Part shown: piece after piece, positions 1 through 6,595 of the stretch
How the letters are laid out: each line of letters begins with the position of its first letter
How positions within the stretch are numbered: position 1 is the stretch's first letter
Source of the DNA: Acidobacteriaceae bacterium
Lineage (GTDB): Bacteria; Acidobacteriota; Terriglobia; Terriglobales; Acidobacteriaceae
Length of the DNA stretch: 7,589 nucleotides
Assembly (NCBI GenBank): GCA_030039895.1
Contig: JASHUR010000252.1
Span: 1-7,589 of the forward strand
Direction of reading: 5' to 3'
The notes under the pieces: generated by a model
Databases searched by the model: none
Told to the model about the DNA's origin: nothing
The model's input: the letters and a program-made list of their open reading frames with translations, nothing else
Program-made: the position numbers and the translations under genes

Positions 1-2
1 AG

Positions 3-1532
3 CAATTCTTTGACGCGACCCACCCCTATGCCCGCGACCTTGACCTCTTCGGCAAAGGTGGACTCTTCGAGTTGCTCTGCGCCGCACGGACCAGCGCAGG
101 CACACAAAAACTCGCAGCGTGGCTGCTGGCTCCGGCGCCCGTTAACGAGATCGCCCTCCGGCAGGCTGCGGTCCGCGAACTGGTGCCCCGGATAGACTTT
201 CAGGAGCGGATGGCGCTCGCCGGAGAGGACGTTCAGACCGAGAGCGCACGCACTCCTGAGGCACTTACCGCCTGGGCCGAGTCCACACAGGACTCTGGCA
301 GCGGATCCCCCTTGTTCCGGCTGCTCATTACTGTCCTTGCCACTGCATGGGCACTGAGCATCCTGTTGTGGATGCTAAGCCACCTCGACGCCCTTCCGGT
401 CTGGCACTGGGGCGCCATCGTGCTGGGCCTGAGCGCTCTCAACCTCGTCCTCAATTCCATTTCGCACAAACAGATCGCCGCGTCCGCTGACGCTATCGAG
501 GCCGCCGGAAACGAGCTGCCACTGCTCTCCGCCGTCTTTGAAGCCATCGAGCAGGAGTCCCTGGCATCGCCAAAGCTCGCCGCGCTGCAGTCTCAGCTTC
601 GCGCGACCGGCGCAGCACCGTCGCGGGCCATCAGGACGCTCAACGACTACCGCGAGTACCTGATGAACGCACACAATGTACTCGTCAAGGTAGTGGACCC
701 TTTCCTCTTCTGGACCCGCCGCTGGGTATGGTCATCCGAGCGCTGGCGCAGCCGCTACGGCTCGTCTGTCCGCGTATGGATGTCCGCCGCCGCTGAGATT
801 GAAGCGCTGCTGGCCCTGGCTGTCTTTGCTCATGAGCACCCCGGTTATGTGTTTCCCGAGTTGGCTGCGCCGGCTCCGGACTCCGCGCCTTATCTCGAAG
901 CCGAAGATCTTGCCCACCCGCTCGTGCAGGGCCACGCGGTCGGCAACCATGTAAAACTCGGTCGTGCGCCGGGAGACGCAGCGGGTGTCAACCTTCAGCT
1001 CATCATCATCAGCGGCCCCAACATGGCCGGCAAAAGCACCTTCACCCGCAGCGTAGGGGTCAATGCGGTACTCGCGCAGGCCGGCGCGCCGGTTCGAGCA
1101 AGCCGCATGGTCCTGTCTGGGCTGCAGGTCGCCGCCTCTATCTGCATCCTCGACTCGCTGCAGGGCGGCCTCTCCCGCTTTTACGCCGAAATCACCCGCC
1201 TCAAGCAAATCTACGACCTCACCTGCAAAGACCTGCCCGTGCTCTTTCTCCTGGACGAGCTGCTTTCCGGCACCAACTCGCACGACCGCCGCGTCGGGAC
1301 CGAATCCGTCGTCCGTGGCCTCGTGCGCCGCCGCGCCGTCGGCATCGTCACCACACACGACCTCGCCCTCACTGACATCGTCAGTACCCTCAGTGGCCGC
1401 GCCGCAAACTTCCACTTCGGCGATACCTTCGCCGAAGGTAAGCTCTCCTTCGACTACAAGCTCCTGCCCGGAATCGCCGAAAGCACGAACGCGCTTGAAC
1501 TCATGCGCTCCATCGGCCTGACCGGAGAATAG
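3..1532 (+). CDS. Membrane-anchored MutS-family ATPase (5'-truncated by window edge)
   Basis: The reading frame is open from the left edge, and in-frame codons before the first usable start (TTG at 72) encode family-like sequence (HPYARDLDLFGKGGLFELLC), so the true start lies upstream. 509 residues are visible. The C-terminal half is a MutS_V ABC-type ATPase: Walker A GPNMAGKST at 1014-1040, Walker B LFLLDE with the acidic pair at 1254-1259, followed by LLSGTNSHDR, and the TTHD switch motif near 1350-1361. Two hydrophobic segments (about 312-377 and 402-461) look like a transmembrane hairpin before the core/lever region. Canonical MutS is soluble and has DEIGRGTST-type sequence after Walker B; this divergence together with the membrane segments marks a MutS-related family, not the mismatch-repair MutS. 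ATPase activity is well supported; a DNA substrate or a repair role is unproven. The next gene is 57 bp downstream and has its own -10 box. Confidence 0.88.
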   Translation, partial: QFFDATHPYARDLDLFGKGGLFELLCAARTSAGTQKLAAWLLAPAPVNEIALRQAAVRELVPRIDFQERMALAGEDVQTESARTPEALTAWAESTQDSGSGSPLFRLLITVLATAWALSILLWMLSHLDALPVWHWGAIVLGLSALNLVLNSISHKQIAASADAIEAAGNELPLLSAVFEAIEQESLASPKLAALQSQLRATGAAPSRAIRTLNDYREYLMNAHNVLVKVVDPFLFWTRRWVWSSERWRSRYGSSVRVWMSAAAEIEALLALAVFAHEHPGYVFPELAAPAPDSAPYLEAEDLAHPLVQGHAVGNHVKLGRAPGDAAGVNLQLIIISGPNMAGKSTFTRSVGVNAVLAQAGAPVRASRMVLSGLQVAASICILDSLQGGLSRFYAEITRLKQIYDLTCKDLPVLFLLDELLSGTNSHDRRVGTESVVRGLVRRRAVGIVTTHDLALTDIVSTLSGRAANFHFGDTFAEGKLSFDYKLLPGIAESTNALELMRSIGLTGE

Positions 1533-1550
1533 TCGCGGCCTCGAATTCCC

Positions 1551-1556
1551 TATAAT
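1551..1556 (+). promoter_or_regulatory. Perfect TATAAT -10 box for the SGNH hydrolase gene
   Basis: A consensus TATAAT lies in the 57-bp gap after the MutS-like stop codon. Transcription would start near 1563, giving a leader of roughly 27 nt that contains the GGAGGA ribosome binding site at 1575-1580. I see no good -35 at 16-18 bp spacing (the expected place overlaps the upstream stop codon) and no extended -10 TG. The call therefore rests on the -10 match and its position. Confidence 0.5.
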
Positions 1557-1589
1557 TGCCTGTCCATTCCAACCGGAGGATCCACATTC

Positions 1590-2342
1590 ATGAAATCGAC
1601 TGCGATGCTTTGCGCGGCGCTGCTGTGCGCCCTGCCCGTAGCTGCCCAAACCGCTCCTTGTCCGGCCGATGCAGCGAAGCAGTGCCAGGAGATCGCCCAG
1701 ATGCAGGCCAGGCTCAACGACTGGGCGCAGCTCGACCGCTATCGCGCAGCCGACGAAGCACTGTCACCAGCAGCTCCGGGCGAGAATCGCGTCGTCTTCT
1801 ATGGCGACTCCATCACGGACGTTTGGCCCGTTGCCCAATACTTCCCCGGCAAGCCCTACATCAATCGCGGTATCAGCGGGCAGACCACTCCGCAGATGCT
1901 GGTGCGCTTCCAGCAGGATGTCGTGCACTTGCAGCCGGCGGCGGTCATCATTCTGGCCGGAACCAACGACATCGCCGGCAACACCGGCCCTGAGACCCCG
2001 GAGATGATTGAAGACAATTTCGCCTCCATGGCGGCAATCGCGAAATACTACGACATCAAGCTGATCATTGCCTCGATCCTGCCCGCTATCGCCTATCCTT
2101 GGAGGCCTGGTGTTCGTCCAGCGGACGAAATTCGTACCATCAATGCCTGGCTCAAGGATTTCTGCAAGCGCGACGGAGACATCTACCTCGACTATTACAG
2201 CCACCTCGCCGACGCCGAGGGCGGCATGAAGCCCGGCCTATCGAAAGACGGCGTCCATCCCACCCCCGAGGGTTACGCCATCATGGCTCCGCTTGCGGAG
2301 AAGGCCATCGCGGAAGCGCTGCAGCCGGGTGCAGAAAAGTAG
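1590..2342 (+). CDS. Secreted SGNH/GDSL-family hydrolase (esterase/lipase-like)
   Basis: A 250-residue protein with all the SGNH blocks: block I YGDSIT with nucleophile Ser74, block II around RGISGQT (Gly94/Gly97), block III GTND with Asn126, and block V DGVHPTPEGY with Asp220 and His223. These residues build the Ser-His-Asp site and oxyanion hole of GDSL esterases and lipases. The N-terminus (MKST, then a hydrophobic run to about residue 19) is a Sec signal peptide with likely cleavage near VAAQ, so the enzyme should act in the periplasm or outside the cell. No lipobox cysteine is present. Cys24 and Cys32 in the mature N-terminus and Cys192 could form disulfides. The ATG is supported by GGAGGA at 1575-1580, 9 nt upstream. 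The substrate cannot be read from sequence; acetyl-sugar, phospholipid or other esters are possible. It converges on the ABC permease gene, 99 bp away, with no clear terminator between them. Confidence 0.92.
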   Translation: MKSTAMLCAALLCALPVAAQTAPCPADAAKQCQEIAQMQARLNDWAQLDRYRAADEALSPAAPGENRVVFYGDSITDVWPVAQYFPGKPYINRGISGQTTPQMLVRFQQDVVHLQPAAVIILAGTNDIAGNTGPETPEMIEDNFASMAAIAKYYDIKLIIASILPAIAYPWRPGVRPADEIRTINAWLKDFCKRDGDIYLDYYSHLADAEGGMKPGLSKDGVHPTPEGYAIMAPLAEKAIAEALQPGAEK

Positions 2343-2441
2343 CGCACGCTTCGGTTTTGCTCAGAAGAGCAGGTATGCGTTGCGGTTCCAGGCCCGTCTG
2401 GCAAAGACCGCCCGCCGCGCAGGCGCCGCCGGAGGCATTCT

Positions 2442-3545
2442 CTACTCATACGCCAAAGCGTCGATTGGGTCCTTTCGCGCCGCCTTCCACGCCGGATAAA
2501 TCGCCCCCAGCACCGACCCCGCCAGTGCGATCACCGTTGCCTTGATGCGCCATGCGTTGCTGAGCATAAAGGAGAATTTGGCCGAATGCAGTTCGAGCCC
2601 GAACTTGAGAAGCTGGGTGAAGCAGATTCCCAGAATGATCCCGGCAATGGAAACCAGAAGCGCTTCACGCAGGATGACGTTCAGGATATAGAGCTTTGAC
2701 GCGCCCATCGACTTGAGGATGCCGATTTCGCGTGTGCGCTCCAGGACGGCCGTGTAAAGCGATTGGAAAATGACGAGAAAGCCGACGATGACGGCGATGA
2801 CGATGACGGTGTCGAGAGCAACGTTGAAGCCCGGAAGATGCTCTGGGGTCATCAGCGACATCCATTCCTGGATGGTCTGCACCTGGTAATTTTGCAACCC
2901 GGCCGTGTCGTGAATCTCCTGCCGGATGAGCTCCTGATTTTTGAGGTTGTCGCTCTTGATATAGAAGATCGAGGCGTTCGTGGGCGTCCCCAGCAGAGCA
3001 CCGAGTGTGTGGATGGGTACGAAGATGCGCCCGCCCTTGCCGTGCTCGACAATGCCGCAAACGTGGAAATTATGGTTGACCAGATTCACGGTCGAGCCGA
3101 CGGTCAGGGGATGACCTTTCGAGCCCGTGCGCGCGTAAAGGTCATCGATGATAACGTCGTCGGGGCCCTTGAATGGCCCTCCGGCGACAAACACGAAAGG
3201 CTTGAGCGCGTTATAGCTCTCAAAGTCGATGCCCCAGATAGTCTCCGCCATATTGAAGTCGGCGATGGCTGGCGCGACCACAGACACATGCGGCAGTTTG
3301 GCCAGTACGGTGGCGATTTTCGCCGGAACCGGCGCGCCGCCTATCGAGCTGATAAAGCTGGCGCCCGGCGGTCGCACAATGATGTCGGCTCCGATGCCGC
3401 TGGTCTGGTTGCGAGCGTTGTTCACCATGCCGACCATAATGGCCACGATCGACAGGATCATCACCACTTCAATGGCGACAGCCACCACACTGATCAGGGT
3501 GCGCAGGGGGCGGTGCAGGACGTTGCCGAGAACAATCTTGTTCAT
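2442..3545 (-). CDS. ABC transporter permease, MacB/FtsX family
   Basis: A 367-residue membrane protein with MacB/LolCE-type permease architecture. An N-terminal helix (about residues 16-41) is followed by a large extracytoplasmic MacB_PCD-like domain (about 42-240), then an FtsX domain with three helices (about 244-266, 289-313 and 331-352). The coupling-helix motif ERTREIGILKSMGAS (269-283) and the C-terminal YPAWKAARKDPIDALAYE tail are hallmarks of the family. Such permeases work with a cytoplasmic ATPase to extrude or transfer envelope substrates by mechanotransmission. I chose the ATG at 3545 because MNKIVLGNVLHRPLRT matches how such proteins begin. A TTG at 3581 would add 12 residues of unconvincing sequence (MSSGSGITPYFS), and neither start has a clear Shine-Dalgarno sequence. 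No ATPase gene adjoins it on either side, so its partner must be encoded elsewhere. The specific substrate is unknown. Confidence 0.92.
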   Translation of the reverse strand: MNKIVLGNVLHRPLRTLISVVAVAIEVVMILSIVAIMVGMVNNARNQTSGIGADIIVRPPGASFISSIGGAPVPAKIATVLAKLPHVSVVAPAIADFNMAETIWGIDFESYNALKPFVFVAGGPFKGPDDVIIDDLYARTGSKGHPLTVGSTVNLVNHNFHVCGIVEHGKGGRIFVPIHTLGALLGTPTNASIFYIKSDNLKNQELIRQEIHDTAGLQNYQVQTIQEWMSLMTPEHLPGFNVALDTVIVIAVIVGFLVIFQSLYTAVLERTREIGILKSMGASKLYILNVILREALLVSIAGIILGICFTQLLKFGLELHSAKFSFMLSNAWRIKATVIALAGSVLGAIYPAWKAARKDPIDALAYE

Positions 3546-3558
3546 TGAAAAATAAGGA

Positions 3559-3567
3559 GTTATACCA
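3559..3567 (-). promoter_or_regulatory. Candidate extended -10 promoter for the ABC permease
   Basis: Read on the minus strand, the sequence is TGGTATAAC, a TGn extended -10 with five of six -10 matches. There is no good -35. Initiation about 7 nt downstream would leave only about 6 nt before the ATG at 3545, which would fit the absence of a Shine-Dalgarno sequence but makes the transcript nearly leaderless. It could equally be a chance AT-rich match. Confidence 0.3.
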
Positions 3568-3764
3568 GAACCGGATGACAAGGATGAGCATCTCTGCCTG
3601 TATGCCGCAAAACGGCCTCCTTTGTCCTCTCAAGTGTAACAAAGTGGGCATTATCGTTTGTGGTTCAATACGGTACAGAATCAAGTCCTGCGATTTTGCA
3701 CCGATCCTGCGACCAAACATCCAAGTAGATTGCTGAAAAGAAAGGTAAGTAGGCAATTTATCTT

Positions 3765-3793
3765 TTGACTTGCGCGCCAGACAGTTTTATGCT
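3765..3793 (+). promoter_or_regulatory. Sigma70-like promoter for the RodZ-like HTH gene
   Basis: TTGACT (3765-3770, five of six matches to the -35 consensus) and TATGCT (3788-3793, four of six matches to the -10) are separated by exactly 17 bp. Transcription would begin near 3800, leaving an approximately 80-nt leader before the ATG at 3881, with AAGGAT at 3865-3870 as the likely ribosome binding site. Confidence 0.6.
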
Positions 3794-3880
3794 TGTCTAT
3801 ACGCCACTGTTCCATAGATCAGGCAATTCACAGAAGGTCCCCCGGAAAGGCTGTGAGGATCGGCAAGGATAGTTAGGCAC

Positions 3881-4363
3881 ATGATTGAGTTCGGCCAGGA
3901 GCTGCGCCGGGAGCGCGAAGCGCGTGGTATCTCCCTCGACGCCATCACCAATGTGACCAAGATCAGCAATCGTCATTTGGTGGCCCTTGAGACCGACCAT
4001 TTCGATGTGCTCCCTGGTGGCGTAATCAACAAAGGCATTGTGCGCGGCTACGCGCGGACCGTCGGCCTCGACGAGTGTGCATGGCTTGAGCGCTTCATGG
4101 CTGCCTATAGGGAGAGCGGCCAGCTTAAGGATGACGACGCTAATTGGATCGCCTTCGCTGAAAATGTGCAGAAAAATCGCCCGCCAGCAAGTGGGCGGCC
4201 GGCCATGCGTCTCAGATGGGCAGGCGTCGCCGTGCTGCTGGTTATTCTTGCCGCTCTCGGCTGGTTCGTATGGCACTACGTGAGCAACAAAATGTCCGCA
4301 CAGGTTCATGTCCCGCAGAACTCAATCACCGCTTCCACCATCGCCCAGCCTCTTCGCCATTGA
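3881..4363 (+). CDS. RodZ-like helix-turn-helix protein with a single membrane segment
   Basis: A 160-residue protein. Residues 1-75 match the RodZ-type cytoplasmic HTH domain (HTH_25): FGQELRREREARGISLDAI, then TKIS.RHLVALE, then LPGGVINKGIVRGYARTVGLDE. After a polar linker (about 76-112), one hydrophobic helix (about 113-132, AGVAVLLVILAALGWFVW) crosses the membrane, and about 28 residues follow. RodZ links the MreB cytoskeleton to the elongation machinery through this HTH domain and usually continues into a periplasmic DUF4115 domain. That domain is absent here: the frame ends soon after the helix. It is therefore either a naturally short RodZ paralogue or a membrane-tethered regulator. 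The ATG has AAGGAT 10 nt upstream, and its own promoter is at 3765-3793. Domain call is firm; a cell-shape role is an inference. Confidence 0.85.
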   Translation: MIEFGQELRREREARGISLDAITNVTKISNRHLVALETDHFDVLPGGVINKGIVRGYARTVGLDECAWLERFMAAYRESGQLKDDDANWIAFAENVQKNRPPASGRPAMRLRWAGVAVLLVILAALGWFVWHYVSNKMSAQVHVPQNSITASTIAQPLRH

Positions 4364-4483
4364 GTGGCCTCTTCGCCCCTGCCCCCGGGGCTTGTCGCAT
4401 CATTTTTGCCTTCTTCGCCAACCTCCGTTCACTACTCTGCAATGACCGCTGAGAGCCGCATTTTCCCCTTTGACTCGAAGCTT

Positions 4484-4512
4484 TTGCCCCACATTTCGCG
4501 GTTTAGTACCAT
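4484..4512 (+). promoter_or_regulatory. Weak candidate promoter for metK
   Basis: TTGCCC (4484-4489) and TACCAT (4507-4512) are 17 bp apart, each with four of six consensus matches. A better -35-like TTGACT at 4470-4475 has no matching -10 at proper spacing (17 bp downstream is ATTTCG). From here the metK leader would be about 105 nt. I could not recognise a SAM riboswitch in this leader. Confidence 0.25.
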
Positions 4513-4609
4513 AAGAGAGGCACAGTAGCCCGTCTCCTGTTTCCGCCCGGTATCTCCTTACGAATGAAATCCAGGGCCGAACGATACTCTCACGGCGGCG
4601 GCGCGCCAC

Positions 4610-4615
4610 GGAGGA
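4610..4615 (+). promoter_or_regulatory. Ribosome binding site that sets the metK start at TTG 4624
   Basis: GGAGGA, a near-perfect anti-16S match, ends 8 nt before the in-frame TTG at 4624-4626. The upstream in-frame ATG at 4564 has no purine-rich site before it. This favours initiation at the TTG. Confidence 0.75.
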
Positions 4616-4623
4616 ATTTCCAC

Positions 4624-5802
4624 TTGTCTCATCGCGATCGTTTTTTGTTCACTTCGGAATCAGTTACCGAAGGCCATCCCGACAAAATGGCCGACCAGAT
4701 CTCCGACGCAGTTCTTGACGCCTGCCTCGAGCAGGACCCTTACAGCCGCGTCGCCTGCGAAACCCTGCTCGCCACCGGTCTCGTCGTCATCGCCGGCGAA
4801 ATCACCACCCGCGCCTATGTCGACTTCCAGACCTTGGTCCGCGGCGTGGTCGCTGCCATCGGCTATGACAACGCTCTCTACGGCTTCGACTCGAACACCT
4901 GCGCCGTCATCTCATCCATCAACAAGCAGTCGGGCGACATTGCCATGGGCGTGGACACCGGCGGCGCCGGCGACCAGGGCATGATGTTCGGCTACGCCAG
5001 CAACGAGACCGAAGAACTGATGCCCGCGGCCATCTCCTTTGCGCACCGCCTCACCCGCCGCCTCACTGAAGTTCGCAAATCGGGTCAGATGCCCTACCTC
5101 CGCGCCGACGGCAAGAGCCAAGTCACGGTCGAGTACGATGCCAGGACCCACAAGCCCCTCCGCATTGACGCGGTAGTCATCTCCTCGCAGCACTCTGAGA
5201 CCGTCTCCAACGAGGAACTGCGCGCCGACATCCTGAAGAACGTCATCCAGGCCGTGCTTCCCGCCAACCTGCTCGACGAGAACACCAAGTACCACATCAA
5301 CCCCACCGGACGCTTCGTAGTCGGCGGCCCCATGGGCGACAGCGGACTCACTGGCCGCAAGATCATCGTGGATACCTACGGCGGCATGGGCCGTCACGGC
5401 GGCGGCGCCTTCAGCGGCAAGGACCCGACAAAGGTCGATCGCTCGGCCGCCTATATGGCGCGGTACATCGCCAAAAACATCGTAGCCGCCGGCCTTGCTG
5501 AACGCTGCGAAGTGCAGCTCGCCTACGCCATCGGCGTTGCTGAGCCGGTCAGTGTGTTGGTCGACACCTTCGGCACCGGAACCGTGGATGAGAAGAAACT
5601 CGAAGAACTGGTCCGCGCCAACTTCAAGCTCACGCCCAAGGGCATCATCGAAAGTCTCGACCTCCGTCGCCCCATCTACCGTAAGACCGCGGCCTACGGC
5701 CACTTCGGCCGCAACGAGCCGGGCTTCAGCTGGGAAGCAACCGACAAGGCCGCCGCACTCAAGGAGCAGGCAGCCAGGTTGACCAGCAAAGCGGTCAGCT
5801 AA
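4624..5802 (+). CDS. metK: S-adenosylmethionine synthetase (methionine adenosyltransferase)
   Basis: MetK makes S-adenosylmethionine from methionine and ATP, releasing phosphate and pyrophosphate; it is the main methyl-donor supply in the cytosol and normally a homotetramer. From TTG 4624 the product is 392 residues, close to the usual 380-400. Diagnostic sequences run in order: FTSESVTEGHPDK with the ATP-site His18, GAGDQGMMFGYA (114-125, signature 1), and GGGAFSGKDPTKVDRS (259-274, signature 2, with the phosphate-binding lysines). The conserved C-terminal YGHFGR is also present. An ATG at 4564 would add 20 residues (MKSRAERYSHGGGAPRRNFH) unlike family N-termini and lacks a ribosome binding site, so TTG with GGAGGA at 4610-4615 is preferred. 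Rare-start TTG for a core enzyme may tune its level. A strong terminator follows 13 bp after the stop, so it appears monocistronic. Confidence 0.97.
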   Translation: MSHRDRFLFTSESVTEGHPDKMADQISDAVLDACLEQDPYSRVACETLLATGLVVIAGEITTRAYVDFQTLVRGVVAAIGYDNALYGFDSNTCAVISSINKQSGDIAMGVDTGGAGDQGMMFGYASNETEELMPAAISFAHRLTRRLTEVRKSGQMPYLRADGKSQVTVEYDARTHKPLRIDAVVISSQHSETVSNEELRADILKNVIQAVLPANLLDENTKYHINPTGRFVVGGPMGDSGLTGRKIIVDTYGGMGRHGGGAFSGKDPTKVDRSAAYMARYIAKNIVAAGLAERCEVQLAYAIGVAEPVSVLVDTFGTGTVDEKKLEELVRANFKLTPKGIIESLDLRRPIYRKTAAYGHFGRNEPGFSWEATDKAAALKEQAARLTSKAVS

Positions 5803-5815
5803 AACCCATCCAGTA

Positions 5816-5846
5816 AAAAGGCAGACTCGTAATGAGTCTGCCTTTT
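5816..5846 (+). terminator. Rho-independent terminator after metK
   Basis: The nine-base GC-rich arm GGCAGACTC (5820-5828) pairs perfectly with GAGTCTGCC (5834-5842) around a 5-nt loop GTAAT. The flanking AAAA (5816-5819) can pair with TTTT (5843-5846), extending the stem to 13 bp. It begins 13 bp after the metK stop codon. The A-tract on the left means it could also end transcripts on the opposite strand, but no minus-strand gene lies to its right in this window. Confidence 0.93.
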
Positions 5847-5929
5847 CCCTTTGTAACGCGCCTGCACAATAATCAGTTGTCTCGTGGATCGCTTTCTAGC
5901 TAACCGCTTCTTCGCTTAGACTCCAATGC

Positions 5930-6496
5930 ATGGAACATCTCTGGACGCCGTGGCGCTACTCCTACGTCACCGACGATAGCGATGCCCGCAAGGGCGTGCC
6001 CGCTGAGCTCAGCGCCTGGCCCGGCGACAAAGGCTGCCTCTTCTGCAACATGATTGCCGCCGTTGATTACGCCGTGGCGCAAGGCATGTCCCGCGACGAG
6101 GCAGAGCGCGCTGCTGGGATCGTCATTCGCGGCGAGCGTGTCTTTATCTGCCTCAACCGCTTCCCCTACAACTCCGGACACATCATGGTCGTCCCCTATG
6201 AGCACCAGGCGTCGCTGGCCGCGCTCGTACCAGAGACAGCCCACGAGCTCATGGACTTCGCCCAGCGCACCGAGCGCGCCTTTGCCAGCTCCTACCACCC
6301 CGACGGCATGAACCTCGGCCTCAATCTCGGCAAGGCCGCGGGAGCTGGTGTAGCCGCACACCTCCATCTCCACGCGCTCCCGCGCTGGCTCGGCGATACG
6401 AATTTTATGACGGTAACCGGAGAAACCCGCGTCCTTCCGGAAGAGCTCGGCGTAACCTGGCAGCGGCTCCGCGAAGCCTTCGCACAAAAACCCTGA
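5930..6496 (+). CDS. HIT-family nucleotide hydrolase/phosphorylase
   Basis: A 188-residue histidine-triad protein. The signature HLHLHALPRW lies at 144-153, with His146 as the expected nucleophile that is transiently nucleotidylated. The upstream RFPYNSGHIMVVPYEH block (77-92) is the conserved HIT core. CLFC (36-39) is the CxxC half of the zinc site seen in many bacterial HIT proteins. The N-terminus MEHLWTPWRYSYV and the length resemble the Ap4A phosphorylase-like/Aprataxin-like bacterial group, so cleavage of dinucleoside polyphosphates or nucleoside phosphoramidates is likely, with the exact substrate unknown. The ATG at 5930 has no obvious Shine-Dalgarno sequence, but the conserved N-terminus begins there; another ATG at 5926 is out of frame. 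It lies 83 bp past the metK terminator and therefore needs its own promoter, which I could not identify with confidence. Confidence 0.93.
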   Translation: MEHLWTPWRYSYVTDDSDARKGVPAELSAWPGDKGCLFCNMIAAVDYAVAQGMSRDEAERAAGIVIRGERVFICLNRFPYNSGHIMVVPYEHQASLAALVPETAHELMDFAQRTERAFASSYHPDGMNLGLNLGKAAGAGVAAHLHLHALPRWLGDTNFMTVTGETRVLPEELGVTWQRLREAFAQKP

Positions 6497-6525
6497 CCAT
6501 CCAATCGGCATCTATAGAACCTTTG

Positions 6526-6595
6526 GGGGTCCTGCAAGATTCTGACATTCAGGAGCGGAACAGGACCTCTCCGTTGCGGCATTTCGGTTCGCGAC
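6526..6595 (+). other. Two consecutive potential RNA hairpins in the HIT/AsmA-like intergenic region
   Basis: Hairpin one: GGGGTCCTG (6526-6534) pairs with CAGGACCTC (6561-6569), 9 bp with one G-U pair; inside its loop TTCTGA (6540-6545) can pair with TCAGGA (6549-6554). Hairpin two: GTTGCG (6573-6578) pairs with CGCGAC (6590-6595) with one G-U pair. No T-run follows either one, so they do not look like a terminator. They end just before the purine-rich site (6597-6606) and GTG start (6609) of the next gene, so they may be leader structure. They match no riboswitch class I recognise. Confidence 0.35.

Larger units (their letters stand above)
3546..3880. other. Divergent intergenic region, AT-richer than its surroundings
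   Basis: These 335 bases separate the minus-strand permease from the plus-strand HTH gene. The short open frames inside (for example a 63-codon one from 3545 on the plus strand) have no ribosome binding site or recognisable domain and look spurious. Visible elements are a sigma70-like promoter toward the HTH gene (3765-3793), an extended -10 toward the permease (3559-3567), an 8-bp direct repeat TCCTGCGA at 3686-3693 and 3705-3712, a small inverted repeat CTTTGT...ACAAAG (3620-3625 and 3639-3644), and a 4-bp stem GCCG...CGGC (3604-3616). The repeats could be operator half-sites, but this is only a suggestion. Confidence 0.6.

Noticed and set aside
732..1649. 305-codon open frame on the minus strand opposite the MutS-like gene
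   Set aside because: It lies wholly opposite conserved MutS ATPase coding sequence, has no recognisable domain, and is the kind of shadow frame produced by GC-rich codon use.
2358..2371. Hairpin TGCTC-AGAA-GAGCA between the convergent hydrolase and permease genes
   Set aside because: The stem is only 5 bp and no T-run follows on either strand, so it does not support a terminator call.
2763..3548. 261-codon open frame on the plus strand opposite the ABC permease
   Set aside because: The minus strand encodes a clear FtsX/MacB permease here; the plus-strand product is low-complexity Asp/His-rich sequence with no family resemblance.
3545..3736. 63-codon open frame in the divergent intergenic region
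   Set aside because: No ribosome binding site, no recognisable domain, and it overlaps candidate regulatory elements and the permease start.
4375..4410. GCCCC...GGGGC stem followed by ATTTTT after the RodZ-like gene as a terminator
   Set aside because: The stem is 5 bp and the T-run begins about 11 nt after it; too weak and badly spaced for a rho-independent terminator.
4364..4623. SAM or SAH riboswitch in the metK leader
   Set aside because: I looked for recognisable SAM/SAH riboswitch cores and saw none; a covariance-model search with Rfam SAM-family models would settle it.
4912..5703. 263-codon open frame on the minus strand opposite metK
   Set aside because: It is antisense to highly conserved MetK sequence, and its composition is dominated by Ala/Gly/Val/Asp, typical of shadow frames.
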